From Micromonospora yangpuensis (lineage in GTDB: Bacteria > Actinomycetota > Actinomycetes > Mycobacteriales > Micromonosporaceae), in assembly GCF_900091615.1 (NCBI RefSeq), contig NZ_FMIA01000002.1, positions 5,022,001 to 5,086,000 on the forward strand: a stretch of DNA of 64,000 nt, read 5' to 3'. The number at the start of each line of letters is the position of its first letter. Position 1 is the first letter of the stretch. The position numbers and the translations under genes were made by a program. Shown in pieces: positions 26,511 to 35,172 of this stretch. The notes below the pieces were generated by a model that saw nothing but the letters and a program-made list of their open reading frames with translations, searched no databases and had not been told where the DNA came from.

Positions 26511-28316
26511 ATGCCCCCCAGCCTCGACCCGCCCCGGGCACCCGCCGGGCCCCGGATCCCGGCCCAGCCCACCGAGCCGGACCGGACCACCGAGCTGACC
26601 CAGCCCACTGAGCCGGACCGGACCCCGGAGCTCGGTGAGTTGGCTCGGGCCGCCGCCACGGCCGCCGGCTCCCGGCTCGTGCCGCCCGCCGGGCGGTTGA
26701 CTGACGTACTGCCGGCCCCGGAACGGGTCGAGCCGGACCCGGGCGCCGACTTCGTGTTGCCGGCGACGGCCGCCGTGCGGGTCACCGCCGACCCGGCCGC
26801 CCGCGACGTCGCCGAGCAGCTCGCCGAGCTGCTCCGCCCGGCGACCGGCTACCCGCTGCCGGTGACCGACGCGACCAGCCCGCAGCCCCGGGGCGGCATC
26901 GCCCTCGTCCTCGACGACGGCAGCAACGCTGGCAGCGGCGACGACGGCAGCCATGACACCGACGGGGGTGGCTCCGACAGCGGTGGCTCCGACAGCGGAG
27001 GGCTCGGTGCGGAGGGTTACCGGCTCCAGGTCGGCACCGACGGGGTACGGATCACCGCCGGCACCGCCGCCGGGCTGTTCCACGGGGTGCAGACCCTGCG
27101 CCAGCTCCTGCCCGCCGCGGTCGACAGCCCCACCCCGGTCGCCGCCGCCTGGGTGCTGCCCGGGGGGACCATCGTCGACCGGCCGCGGTTCGCCCACCGG
27201 GCGGTGATGCTCGACGTGGCCCGGCACTTCTTCGACGTACCGGACGTGCTGCGGGTGATCGACCACCTGGCCCGGTACAAGCTCAACCACCTGCACCTGC
27301 ACCTCACCGACGACCAGGGTTGGCGGATCGCCGTCGACAGTTGGCCCCGGCTGGCGACTGTCGGCGGGGCCACCGAGGTCGGTGGCGGCCCCGGCGGCCA
27401 CTACACCCGTGAGGACTACCGGCGGATCGTCGGCTACGCCGCCCGCCGGCACGTCACCGTGGTACCGGAGATCGACCTGCCCGGCCACACCAACGCCGCC
27501 CTGACCGCGTACCCGGAACTCGCGCCGGACCGGACCGCGCCGCCGCCGTACACCGGCACCGAGGTCGGCTTCAGCTACGTCGACCCGGCCAGCGAGCGGA
27601 CGTACGACTTCGTCGCCGAGGTGCTCGGCGAGGTGGCGGCGCTGACCCCCGGGCGGTACCTGCACATCGGCGGGGACGAGGCGTACCGGGTGCCCGCCGA
27701 GGCGTACCGCGGATTCGTCGAGCGGACCCAGCGGATCGTCACCGACCTGGGCCGGACCGTGGTCGGCTGGCACCAGATCGCCCCGACCGGGCACGTCGAC
27801 GGACGGGTCATCCAGTGGTGGGGCACCGACGGCGACGACCCGGGCACCGTCGACGCGGTCCGTCGGGGCGCCCGGTTGATCCTCTCCCCCGCCAACCGCG
27901 CCTACCTGGACATGAAGTACGCCCCGGACACCCCGATCGGGCACGACTGGGCGGGTCTGATCGACCTCCGCCGGGCGTACGACTGGGATCCCGGCACCCA
28001 CCTGACCGGCGTGCCGGAGACGGCGGTGCTCGGCCTGGAGGCACCGCTGTGGACCGAGTCGGTGACCACCCGTACCGAGATCGAGTTCATGCTCTTCCCC
28101 CGACTGCCGGCCCTGGCCGAACTGGGCTGGTCACCCCGGTCCCACCACGACTGGGACGGCTTCCGGACCCGGCTGGCCGGTCACGGCCCACGCTGGACGC
28201 TTGCCGGGATCACCTTCCACCGCAGCCCCGAGGTGCCCTGGCCGGGCGTGCCCGCGCCCCGGTCGCCGCTGGCCGATCCGCCCCCACGGCACCGGACCGG
28301 AGCAGCGCCGGGCTGA
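26511..28316 (+). CDS. Beta-N-acetylhexosaminidase, GH20 family
   Basis: This glycosidase of about 601 residues removes terminal N-acetylhexosamine from chitin- or glycan-derived oligosaccharides. The GH20b domain precedes the catalytic barrel, whose first strand is RFAHRAVMLDVARHFFDVPDVLRVID. YKLNHLHLHLTDDQGWRI and the catalytic pair in YLHIGGDEAYRV (Asp-Glu, about residue 388) are intact, as is the tryptophan-rich WTESVTTRTEIEFMLFPRLPALAELGWSP. A low-complexity Gly/Ser/Asp insert (GSDSGGSDSGG) lies near residue 150. ATG at 26511 follows GGGAG. No signal peptide is seen, so it is probably cytoplasmic. The 26230-26510 stretch upstream is the divergent promoter region with ppdK. Confidence 0.92.
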   Translation: MPPSLDPPRAPAGPRIPAQPTEPDRTTELTQPTEPDRTPELGELARAAATAAGSRLVPPAGRLTDVLPAPERVEPDPGADFVLPATAAVRVTADPAARDVAEQLAELLRPATGYPLPVTDATSPQPRGGIALVLDDGSNAGSGDDGSHDTDGGGSDSGGSDSGGLGAEGYRLQVGTDGVRITAGTAAGLFHGVQTLRQLLPAAVDSPTPVAAAWVLPGGTIVDRPRFAHRAVMLDVARHFFDVPDVLRVIDHLARYKLNHLHLHLTDDQGWRIAVDSWPRLATVGGATEVGGGPGGHYTREDYRRIVGYAARRHVTVVPEIDLPGHTNAALTAYPELAPDRTAPPPYTGTEVGFSYVDPASERTYDFVAEVLGEVAALTPGRYLHIGGDEAYRVPAEAYRGFVERTQRIVTDLGRTVVGWHQIAPTGHVDGRVIQWWGTDGDDPGTVDAVRRGARLILSPANRAYLDMKYAPDTPIGHDWAGLIDLRRAYDWDPGTHLTGVPETAVLGLEAPLWTESVTTRTEIEFMLFPRLPALAELGWSPRSHHDWDGFRTRLAGHGPRWTLAGITFHRSPEVPWPGVPAPRSPLADPPPRHRTGAAPG

Positions 28317-28515
28317 CCCCCGCCGTCGACCGTCCGGCCCGGCGCCCGACCTCGCCACGCCCGCGGTCACCCAGCGGGCGGTAGAGGTCGACCGTCAGGC
28401 TGGACGGCCGAATCGGGGCGGACGGATCGTTCGGTGGTCGGCCGCGATGGCGGCCGGGACGGGATCCGCTGCTCCGGTCGCCGGTGGCCGGGCGTGCCCC
28501 GTCGGACCGGGCGGA

Positions 28516-29088
28516 TCAGGCGGTGGCGGGTGGCTCCGGGGGCCGGGCCGCGCGCCACTGCGGCGCCAGAACCGACCAGACCTCGATGTCCTGTCGTTCC
28601 CCCCGGTACCGGTAGCTCTCCCGCAGCACCCCGTCCCGGGTCATGCCGAGCCGGCGGGCCACCGCGATGCTCGGCGCGTTCTCCGCCGCGACCCGCCACT
28701 CCACCCGGTGCAGGCCCCGTGTCGTGATCGCCCAGTCGATGATCAGTCGGGCGGCCCGGGTGACCAGGCCCCGCCCCACCGCCGACGGCTCCAGCCAGCA
28801 ACCCGCCTCGGCGGTGCCGTTCGGCACGTCCATCCTCGGGAAGAGCACCCCGCCGACCAGCCGATCCGCGACCCAGATGCCGTAGATCCGGCCGGTGTCG
28901 CTGGCCGCCTTCTCCGCGTACCCGCGCAGGAACGCCCGGCTCGACGCCAGGTCGGTGACGAGGTCCGGCAGTCCGACGTACCGCCCGATGAACTCCCGCC
29001 CCCGGTCGATGTGGGCCAGGAACTCCTCGGCCTGCCACGGCTCCAGCGGGCGCAGCTGCGCGTCGTCGTCCAACGGCACCGCGAACAT
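28516..29088 (-). CDS. GNAT family N-acetyltransferase (RimJ/RimL-like)
   Basis: This 190-residue acetyltransferase has the RimJ/RimL pattern: QLRPLEPWQAEEFLAHIDRGREFIGRYVGLP, central RIYGIWVADRLVGGVLFPR, acetyl-CoA loop LEPSAVGRGLVTRAARLIIDWAITTRGLHRVEWRVAAENAPSIAVARRLGMTRDGVLRESYRYRGERQDIEVWSVLAPQW. ATG at 29088 follows GGGGAGG. It converges with the GH20 gene; the 200 bp between them hold no gene. The substrate could be a ribosomal protein N terminus or a small molecule. Confidence 0.88.
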   Translation of the reverse strand: MFAVPLDDDAQLRPLEPWQAEEFLAHIDRGREFIGRYVGLPDLVTDLASSRAFLRGYAEKAASDTGRIYGIWVADRLVGGVLFPRMDVPNGTAEAGCWLEPSAVGRGLVTRAARLIIDWAITTRGLHRVEWRVAAENAPSIAVARRLGMTRDGVLRESYRYRGERQDIEVWSVLAPQWRAARPPEPPATA

Positions 29089-29204
29089 GTCGTCCTCCCC
29101 GATCGCGTGGTCGCCCGGTCGTGCCCGTGGATCGTCGCACGCCGGCAGCATCCCCGGAGAACCTCGCCGGCCCTGCGGCCCCGCGACGAAACGATGCCGT
29201 CCGG

Positions 29205-29400
29205 TCGGCAGATCGAAAGGCAACCCCTCGGCAGATCGAAAGCGAACCCTTCGGCAGAAACAAGATCTTCCCCGACGGTGTGGCCCGTTTCCCCGCCGAG
29301 GAAGGCCCCTCCCGTCGCCGCGTTCTGGACGACGGGAGGATGAATCCGGCGGAACGCCGGGCCTGCGGGGTAGGTGGGATGGCTCCCGGCGGAACGCCGG
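29205..29400. repeat. Short repeats and hairpins downstream of dus
   Basis: The 29089-29411 stretch has no gene. It contains three 23-bp tandem units (29205, 29228 and 29251; the first two share TCGGCAGATCGAAAG, the third diverges), a 9-bp stem hairpin (29308-29316 with 29331-29339, CCTCCCGTC) and two identical 15-bp hairpins CCGGCGGAACGCCGG (29346-29360 and 29386-29400) just past the dus stop. The hairpins probably act as the dus terminator; the role of the 23-bp units is unknown. Confidence 0.65.
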
Positions 29401-29411
29401 GGCGGGTGGGG

Positions 29412-30581
29412 TCAGCCGCCGGAGTCGGCCAGTTCCGCGCCCTCGGGGGCGGTGTCGATGTCGCGGTCGGCCAGCCAGCCGGCGGGCAGGAAGACCTTGC
29501 CGGGCGAGTTGGTCCGGCCACGCGGCTGGCCCAGCGTCTCGGCCGGGAAGCCCACCTCGGGGTCCAGCTTGCCGAGCAGGTCGTCCAGCTCGGCCAGGCT
29601 CTCGATCATGGCCAGCGAGCGGCGCAGCTCGCCGCCGACCGGAAAGCCCTTGAGGTACCAGGCCACGTGCTTGCGGAAGTCGGTGCAGCCGTCGCGCTCG
29701 CCCCGGGCCGGGTTGCGGGCCCCGACGGTGAACTGGTCGACCAGCAGCTCGGCGTGCCGGCGCATGGTCCGGGTCACCTCACCCAGGCTCGGCAGCCGCC
29801 GGTCGGGACGGCCGGCGAAGGCCGCCTCCAGGTCGGCGAAGAGCCACGGCCGGCCCAGGCAACCCCGGCCGACCACCACCCCGTCCGCACCGGTGTGCGC
29901 CACCATCCGCAGCGCGTCGTCGGCCTCCCAGATGTCACCGTTGCCGAGCACCGGCACGTCCAACGCCTGCTTCAGGGTGGCGATGGCATCCCAGTCGGCG
30001 GTGCCCGAGTAGCGTTGCGCCGCCGTCCGCCCGTGCAGGGCGACCCAGGCCACGCCCGCCTCCTGGGCGGCCAGCCCGGCCTCGACGTACGTCAGGTGGT
30101 CGTCGTCGATGCCCTTGCGCATCTTGACGGTGACCGGCACCCCGGCCGGTGCCGCGGCGTCCACCGCGGCCCTGACCAGCCGGGCGAAGAGCCGGCGTCG
30201 CCACGGCAGGGCCGCGCCGCCGCCACGCCGGGTGACCTTCGGCACCGGGCAGCCGAAGTTCAGATCGATGTGGTCGGCCAGATCCCGCTCGACCACGATC
30301 CGCACGGCGGCGGCGGTGGTTTCCGGGTCGGTGCCGTAGAGCTGGAGGCTACGGGGCTTCTCGGTGTCGCCGAAGGCGATCATGCGCAGCGTCTTCGGGT
30401 TCCGCTCGACCAGGGCGACCGTGGTGATCATCTCGCAGACGTAGATGCCACCGCCCTGCTCCCGACAGAGCTGCCGGAACCCGACATTGGTGATCCCCGC
30501 CATCGGGGCGAGCACCACCGGCGGCCACACCTGGTGCCGCCCCAGGGTCAGCCCCCGCTCCCCACCCCCACACTCACTCAC
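29412..30581 (-). CDS. dus: tRNA-dihydrouridine synthase
   Basis: This 389-residue FMN enzyme of the DusB/YhdG type reduces uridines in the D-loop of tRNA. PPVVLAPMAGITNVGFRQLC near the N terminus binds FMN, NFGCPVPKVTRRGGGAALPWR near residue 105 holds the active-site Cys, and VLGNGDIWEADDALRMVAHTGADGVVVGRGCLGRPWLF closes the barrel. There is no Shine-Dalgarno. GTG at 30581 lies 6 bp after TACACT, so the transcript may be leaderless; that -10-like box overlaps the end of a dispersed hairpin repeat. The predicted N terminus (SECGGGERGLTLGRHQVW) aligns with the family from LTLG onward. Confidence 0.93.
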   Translation of the reverse strand: MSECGGGERGLTLGRHQVWPPVVLAPMAGITNVGFRQLCREQGGGIYVCEMITTVALVERNPKTLRMIAFGDTEKPRSLQLYGTDPETTAAAVRIVVERDLADHIDLNFGCPVPKVTRRGGGAALPWRRRLFARLVRAAVDAAAPAGVPVTVKMRKGIDDDHLTYVEAGLAAQEAGVAWVALHGRTAAQRYSGTADWDAIATLKQALDVPVLGNGDIWEADDALRMVAHTGADGVVVGRGCLGRPWLFADLEAAFAGRPDRRLPSLGEVTRTMRRHAELLVDQFTVGARNPARGERDGCTDFRKHVAWYLKGFPVGGELRRSLAMIESLAELDDLLGKLDPEVGFPAETLGQPRGRTNSPGKVFLPAGWLADRDIDTAPEGAELADSGG

Positions 30582-30590
30582 CCCCCAAGT

Positions 30591-30643
30591 GTAAGGAAGG
30601 GCCCCTGCTTAACGCTTTCTGCATAGCCGGGTACCCCTCTCAC
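30591..30643 (+). repeat. Dispersed hairpin repeat, copy 3 (forward)
   Basis: The copy starts GTAAGGAAGGGCCCC, has TTAACGCTTTC in the middle and ends ACCCCTCTCACC. It begins 10 bp upstream of the dus start and its outer TTACAC contributes to the presumed dus -10. With copy 4 it brackets the accessory block 30.8-33.6 kb. Confidence 0.85.
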
Positions 30644-30838
30644 CGCCCGCCACGGGCTCGCCCCGCGCCGTGGAGCCGCCAGGAGCCCTGGGGCCGCCGG
30701 GGGCCTGCACCACGGCCGTTGCCGCCCTCGTAGCACATCGGGGGTGGCCGTGGGGCGTTGTCCACATGTCGGTTGTTGTCCACAGCGGGGGCGGACCGGG
30801 CCGGACAACCGGTGGCCTCGGCGGCCATGCTGCGTGAC

Positions 30839-31999
30839 ATGTCCGACTACCCACCCGAGCTCGACGCGACGGCCCGCGCCCAACATCTGGTCGTCACCCG
30901 GGCGCAACTCCTGAGCGTCGGCTGCACCGACATGCACCTGTACCGCCAGGCTCGCCGGGGTCGCTGGCAACGCGTCCTACCGGCGACGTACGCCCTGTTC
31001 AGCGGGACCCTCACCGAGGAGCAGCGACGGGTCTCGGCAGCCCTCTACGCCGGCCCGCAGGCACAGTTGACCGGCCTGGCGGCACTGCACTGGTACGGCT
31101 TCCGGTACAGCCCGCGCAGCGACGCCGTACAGCTGGTCGTGCCGCACCACGTCCGACGGCGGTCGGCGGCGTACGCGCAGGTCTCTCGGGCGCTCACCCT
31201 CGACGGCCGGGCCCGGCACACGGCGTTCTACCCGGTCTGTTCGCCGGCCCGCGCGGTCGTCGACGCGGCCCGCGACCTGCGCCAACTACGGCCGGTCCGG
31301 GCCGTCGTGGCCGAGGCCGTGCAACGTGGGTACGCCGACCTGCCCGGCCTCGACGAGGAGATCCGACGGGCCCGGCGCAGCCGTACCGCGCTGATCCGCC
31401 AGGCGTTCGCGGAGGTCGTGGCGGGCACCCGGTCGGCGCCCGAGGCGGAGTTGCGGGAGTGTCTGGCCGGCAGCCGGGTGCTGCCGGCGATCCTGTGGAA
31501 CCCCCGGCTGTCCAACGGGACGGGCGAGTCAATGCCCACGCCCGACGGATACCTGGCCGACGCGGCGCTGGCCCTGGAGGTGGACTCGCAGGAGTACCAC
31601 TTCAGCCCCGACGACTGGTCGCGCACCCTCGACCGGCACAACCAACTGAGCCGGTACGGGATCCTGGTGCTGCACTTCACACCGGCCCGGATCCGCCGGG
31701 AGCCGGGGCGGGTGCGGCAGCTGGTCGAGGAGGCGTACGAGTCCCGGCGGGGGTCGGTGCCACTCACCCGGGTACGTGTCGAGCCCTTGCCGGGCCCGGC
31801 CGCCCTCGCCATCGACCCCGCGCCCGCCGGCCTTCCGCCCGCCGGTCCCGCACCCGCCGGCCTTCCGCCCGCCGGTCCCGCACCCGCCGACCTCACGCCC
31901 GCCGGCCCCGCATCCACCCTTCCGCCCACCCGCCTCACGCCCGACCGTCGGCACCTGGAGGAGGTTCTGGCCGCGCGCCACCGAGTCGAGCAGGCATGA
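30839..31999 (+). CDS. AbiEi-like winged-helix protein with DUF559-type C-terminal domain
   Basis: The protein has about 386 residues. The N-terminal part (QHLVVTRAQLLSVGCTDMHLYRQARRGRWQRVLPATYALFSG) resembles the winged helix of type IV antitoxin AbiEi. The C-terminal part (SAPEAELRECLAG, PDGYLADAALALEVDSQEYHF, RHNQLSRYGILVLHFTPARIRREPGRVRQLVEEAY) has the DUF559/VSR-like nuclease pattern with possible catalytic Glu, Asp and Glu. A Pro/Ala-rich tail comes from three 30-bp repeats. No toxin gene is adjacent. ATG at 30839 is my choice; ATG at 30827 is in frame. These proteins are numerous in actinobacteria, with no firm role. It lies between inverted hairpin repeats, as accessory DNA might. Confidence 0.78.
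   Translation: MSDYPPELDATARAQHLVVTRAQLLSVGCTDMHLYRQARRGRWQRVLPATYALFSGTLTEEQRRVSAALYAGPQAQLTGLAALHWYGFRYSPRSDAVQLVVPHHVRRRSAAYAQVSRALTLDGRARHTAFYPVCSPARAVVDAARDLRQLRPVRAVVAEAVQRGYADLPGLDEEIRRARRSRTALIRQAFAEVVAGTRSAPEAELRECLAGSRVLPAILWNPRLSNGTGESMPTPDGYLADAALALEVDSQEYHFSPDDWSRTLDRHNQLSRYGILVLHFTPARIRREPGRVRQLVEEAYESRRGSVPLTRVRVEPLPGPAALAIDPAPAGLPPAGPAPAGLPPAGPAPADLTPAGPASTLPPTRLTPDRRHLEEVLAARHRVEQA
31831..31920. repeat. 30-bp tandem repeat in the DUF559-type gene
   Basis: Three in-frame 30-bp units (31831, 31861, 31891) encode AGLPPAGPAP-type decapeptides forming a Pro/Ala-rich C-terminal tail. The third unit is more diverged. Confidence 0.8.
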
Positions 32000-32029
32000 C
32001 TCCTCGCGTCGTGGTCGAGGCCACGGATC

Positions 32030-32926
32030 TCACGTCCCGGTGACGTTCGTCCTGGCCAGTGGGTATGTGACGCCGGTCAGCTCCTCGGACCGGGTCCACA
32101 GGCGACGGGCGAGAGTGCTGTTCCGGGCGGTTCTCGACCGGCTGACCAGCTTGGGGGCCCCGCGTCCCTGGAGGAAGCCACCCGGACCGGCGTAGCTGCC
32201 GCCGGGGACGTCCGCCACCGCCGCGTAGAGCGTGGGCAACGCACCGTCGGCTTCGCTCTGCGAGAGGCGGTTGGTGAAGCGCCGGAGCACGGACCGCCGG
32301 TCGTCGAGGTGGTCGAGGAGGTTGGTGGCGGCCAGCCCGGGGTGCGCGGCCGTCGCGCGTACCGACGAATCGACGTCGGCGAGACGACGCTGCAGTTCCG
32401 CGGTGAACAGCAGGTTCGCCAACTTCGACTGCGCGTACGCGGGGAACGCCCGATAGCGCCGGCGCTCCCAGTTGAGGTCGTCGAGGTCGATCGTGCCGGC
32501 CCGGTGCCCGCTGGAGGAGACGGTGACCACCCGCTCCCGGATCCGCGGCAGCAACAGGTTGGTGAGTGCGAAGTGGCCGAGATGGTTGGTGCCGATCTGC
32601 AGTTCGAAACCGTCCTTGGTACGGCCGAGCGGCGGGACCATCAGGCCCGCGTTGTTGATCAACACGTCGATCGGGTCGGTGAAGTCCTCGGCGAACGCCC
32701 GGATCGAGGCGAGGTCGGCGAGGTCGAGCCGCCGTACCTCGACGTCACCGGCCATGGTCGCGGCGGCGGCCTGTCCCTTGGCGAGGTCGCGGACGGCGAG
32801 CACGACGCGGGCGCCCGCGGCGGCGAGCGCATGGGCGGCTGCCCGGCCGATGCCGCTGTTCGCGCCGGTGACGACGACCGTACGGCCGGTCATGGCGGGA
32901 AGCTGCGCGGCATTAAATGTTGTCAT
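32030..32926 (-). CDS. SDR family NAD(P)-dependent oxidoreductase
   Basis: This 298-residue short-chain dehydrogenase/reductase is of the retinol-dehydrogenase/light-dependent protochlorophyllide-reductase-like group. The cofactor motif is VVVTGANSGIGRAAAHAL, followed by LINNAGLMVPP and the catalytic YAQSKLANLLF (Tyr-x3-Lys), with SSSGHRAG supplying the serine. The start at 32926 has TACATT 7 bp upstream and no Shine-Dalgarno, fitting a leaderless mRNA. It is divergent from a TetR gene 64 bp away, which probably controls it. The substrate is unknown. Confidence 0.9.
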   Translation of the reverse strand: MTTFNAAQLPAMTGRTVVVTGANSGIGRAAAHALAAAGARVVLAVRDLAKGQAAAATMAGDVEVRRLDLADLASIRAFAEDFTDPIDVLINNAGLMVPPLGRTKDGFELQIGTNHLGHFALTNLLLPRIRERVVTVSSSGHRAGTIDLDDLNWERRRYRAFPAYAQSKLANLLFTAELQRRLADVDSSVRATAAHPGLAATNLLDHLDDRRSVLRRFTNRLSQSEADGALPTLYAAVADVPGGSYAGPGGFLQGRGAPKLVSRSRTARNSTLARRLWTRSEELTGVTYPLARTNVTGT

Positions 32927-32984
32927 GAGCAACAATGTAGGCGCTGACGACAATGCTGTCAACGACAACACCATTTGCTAGGGT
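32918..32984. promoter_or_regulatory. Divergent SDR/tetR promoter region with dyads
   Basis: An inverted repeat TGTTG-N7-CAACA (32918-32934) overlaps the SDR start codon and presumed start point. A second dyad GACA-ATGC-TGTC (32949-32960) lies between the genes, inside repeated TTGTCG motifs. TACATT (minus, 32934-32939) and TAGGGT (plus, 32979-32984) are -10-like boxes 7 and 6 bp before the respective start codons. The dyads are candidate sites for the TetR protein. Confidence 0.5.
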
Positions 32985-32990
32985 GAACCC

Positions 32991-33575
32991 GTGCCCGCGT
33001 ACCACCACGGAAACCTTCGGACGGCGCTGCTCGACGCGGCCGAGCGCAGCCTGCGCCAGCACGGTGCCGAGCAGCTCTCCCTGCGGGAACTGGCCCGCGA
33101 GGCCGGCGTCAGCCACGCCGCCCCCCGTCGGCACTTCCCGGACCGTCAGGCGCTGCTGGACGCACTCGCCGAGGCCGGCTTCGCCCGGCTGGACACGGAA
33201 CTGCGGGCGGCGTTGGACGCCGCGGGTGAGGAGTTCGGGCCGCGCATGCACACCGTCGCGGCGGCCTACCTGAGGTTCGCCACCGAGGACGCCGCGCTGC
33301 TGGCACTGATGTTCGCCGGTAAGCACCGCGACGGCGCCGAACGGCTGGTCGAGGCCGCCGCCGCGCCGTTCGGACTGCTGGACGGTCTGATCAGGCAGGG
33401 GCAGGCGGAGGGCGTGCTTGAGCCCGGCGACTCACAGCGCACGGGCATCGTGATGTTCGCGACGCTGCAGGGCATCGCCGCACTGGTCAACGGCAACCTG
33501 GTGGCACCGGAACTACTCGACGGGATCGTGGCGACCGCCGTCGACCAGTTCATCCGCGGATCGCGGCGCCGTTGA
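32991..33575 (+). CDS. TetR/AcrR family transcriptional regulator
   Basis: This 194-residue regulator has an N-terminal helix-turn-helix (HGNLRTALLDAAERSLRQHGAEQLSLRELAREAGVSHAAPRRHFPDRQALLDALAEAGF) and a helical ligand domain (AYLRFATEDAALLALMFAGKH). GTG at 32991 lies 6 bp after TAGGGT with no Shine-Dalgarno, so it is probably leaderless. It is divergent from the SDR gene, the usual arrangement for a repressor of its neighbour. Four bases past its stop is a small hairpin CTCCCGGCGGGAG (33578-33590). Confidence 0.92.
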   Translation: MPAYHHGNLRTALLDAAERSLRQHGAEQLSLRELAREAGVSHAAPRRHFPDRQALLDALAEAGFARLDTELRAALDAAGEEFGPRMHTVAAAYLRFATEDAALLALMFAGKHRDGAERLVEAAAAPFGLLDGLIRQGQAEGVLEPGDSQRTGIVMFATLQGIAALVNGNLVAPELLDGIVATAVDQFIRGSRRR

Positions 33576-33647
33576 CACTCCCGGCGGGAGATTCCGTACG
33601 GACCTGACCGGGAAGCTCGACGGGCTGAGCGAACGCGAACAAGCGCG

Positions 33648-33704
33648 CAGTGAGAAGGGGCCCCTTCTCGACAATATGCGTTAAGAAGGGGCCCTTCCTT
33701 ACAC
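33648..33704 (-). repeat. Dispersed hairpin repeat, copy 4 (reverse)
   Basis: The conserved end (minus strand TGTAAGGAAGGGCCCC) starts 3 bp after the glyS stop. CCCCTTCT pairs with AGAAGGGG around an ATATTG loop, a stem with different bases from other copies. The inner end GAGAAGGGGCCCCTTCTC is itself a palindrome. Confidence 0.85.
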
Positions 33705-33706
33705 AT

Positions 33707-35086
33707 CTAGCAGCCGGGGAGGTGCTCGATGAGGTAGCGCTCGACCTGGTCGAGGGAGATCCGTTCCTGGGTCATGGTGTCCCGGTTGCGGACGGTCACC
33801 GCGTTGTCGTCGAGGGTGTCGAAGTCGACGGTGACGCAGAACGGGGTGCCGATCTCGTCCTGCCGGCGGTAGCGGCGACCGATGGCCTGCGAGTCGTCGA
33901 ACTCGACCACCCAACGCTTACGCAGGTCGGCGGCGAGCCCCTTGGCCTTCGGCGAGAGCGCCTCGTTGCGCGACAGCGGCAGCACCGCCACCTTGACCGG
34001 GGCCAGCCGGGGGTCGAAGCGCATCACGGTGCGCTTGTCCACGCCGCCCTTGGTGTTCGGCGCCTCGTCCTCGTCGTACGCCTCCAGCAGGAAGGCGAGC
34101 ACCGCCCGGGTCAGGCCGGCGGCCGGCTCGATGACGTACGGGATCCAGCGCTCGTTCTTGGTCTGGTCGAAGTAGGACAGGTCGACGCCGGAGTGCTTGC
34201 TGTGCGTGGCGAGGTCGAAGTCGGTCCGGTTGGCGATCCCCTCCAGCTCGGCGAACTCGCTGCCACCGAACTGGAAGCGGTACTCGATGTCGACGGTGCG
34301 CTTGGAGTAGTGCGAGAGCTTGTCCTTGGGGTGCTCGTAGAAGCGCAGGTTGCCCTCGGACAGCCCCAGGTCGAGGTACCAGTTCCAGCGCTCGGAGAGC
34401 CAGTACTCGTGCCACGTCTCGTCGGTGCCCGGCTCGACGAAGAACTCCATCTCCATCTGCTCGAACTCGCGGGTACGGAAGATGAAGTTGCCCGGGGTGA
34501 TCTCGTTGCGGAACGACTTGCCGGTCTGCGCGATGCCGAACGGCGGCTTCTTGCGGGCGGCGGTCGCCACGTTGTTGTAGTTGACGAAGATGCCCTGGGC
34601 GGTCTCCGGCCGCAGGTAGTGCAGGCCCTCGTCGCTCTCCACCGGGCCGAGGTAGGTCTTCATCAGGCCGTTGAACATCTTCGGCTCGGTGAAGGTGCCC
34701 TTGTTGCCGCAGTTGGGGCAGTTCAGCTCCTGCAGCGAGGTCAGCGGCTTGCCGTGCTTCTCGGCGTACGCCTCCTCCAGGTGGTCGGCGCGGAACCGCT
34801 TGTGGCAGGACTGGCACTCGGTGAGCGGGTCGACGAACTCGGCGATGTGGCCGCTGGCCTCCCAGACCTTGCGGGCCAGGATGACCGCGGAGTCCAGGCC
34901 GACGACGTCGTCGCGCTGCTGGACCATGGTCTTCCACCACTGCCGGCGGACGTTCTCCTTCAGCTCCACGCCGAGCGGACCGTAGTCCCACGCCGATCGG
35001 GTCCCGCCGTAGATCTCGCTGGAGGGAAAGACGAAGCCCCGGCGCTTGGCGAGGCTGACGACGGCGTCGATACGGTCGGCTGGCAT
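33707..35086 (-). CDS. glyS: Glycine--tRNA ligase
   Basis: This 459-residue class II synthetase is of the homodimeric type and charges tRNA-Gly. [41 protein letters not shown] is the characteristic N terminus, [17 protein letters not shown] with NCPNCGNKG gives a zinc site, [15 protein letters not shown] is class II motif 2 region and the anticodon-binding domain ends [23 protein letters not shown] at 35086 follows TAGGAGG. The gene lies left of smtB-zur as in M. tuberculosis, but with several genes between. The stop is followed at once by hairpin copy 4, a likely terminator. Confidence 0.97.
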   Translation of the reverse strand: MPADRIDAVVSLAKRRGFVFPSSEIYGGTRSAWDYGPLGVELKENVRRQWWKTMVQQRDDVVGLDSAVILARKVWEASGHIAEFVDPLTECQSCHKRFRADHLEEAYAEKHGKPLTSLQELNCPNCGNKGTFTEPKMFNGLMKTYLGPVESDEGLHYLRPETAQGIFVNYNNVATAARKKPPFGIAQTGKSFRNEITPGNFIFRTREFEQMEMEFFVEPGTDETWHEYWLSERWNWYLDLGLSEGNLRFYEHPKDKLSHYSKRTVDIEYRFQFGGSEFAELEGIANRTDFDLATHSKHSGVDLSYFDQTKNERWIPYVIEPAAGLTRAVLAFLLEAYDEDEAPNTKGGVDKRTVMRFDPRLAPVKVAVLPLSRNEALSPKAKGLAADLRKRWVVEFDDSQAIGRRYRRQDEIGTPFCVTVDFDTLDDNAVTVRNRDTMTQERISLDQVERYLIEHLPGC

Positions 35087-35172
35087 GTTTCCTCCTACGC
35101 CGACTGGCGGTCGGCGGGGACGTGGGATGGACGGTGCGGGCGGTGTTGCCCAGCACACTACCGATGGGCTGG

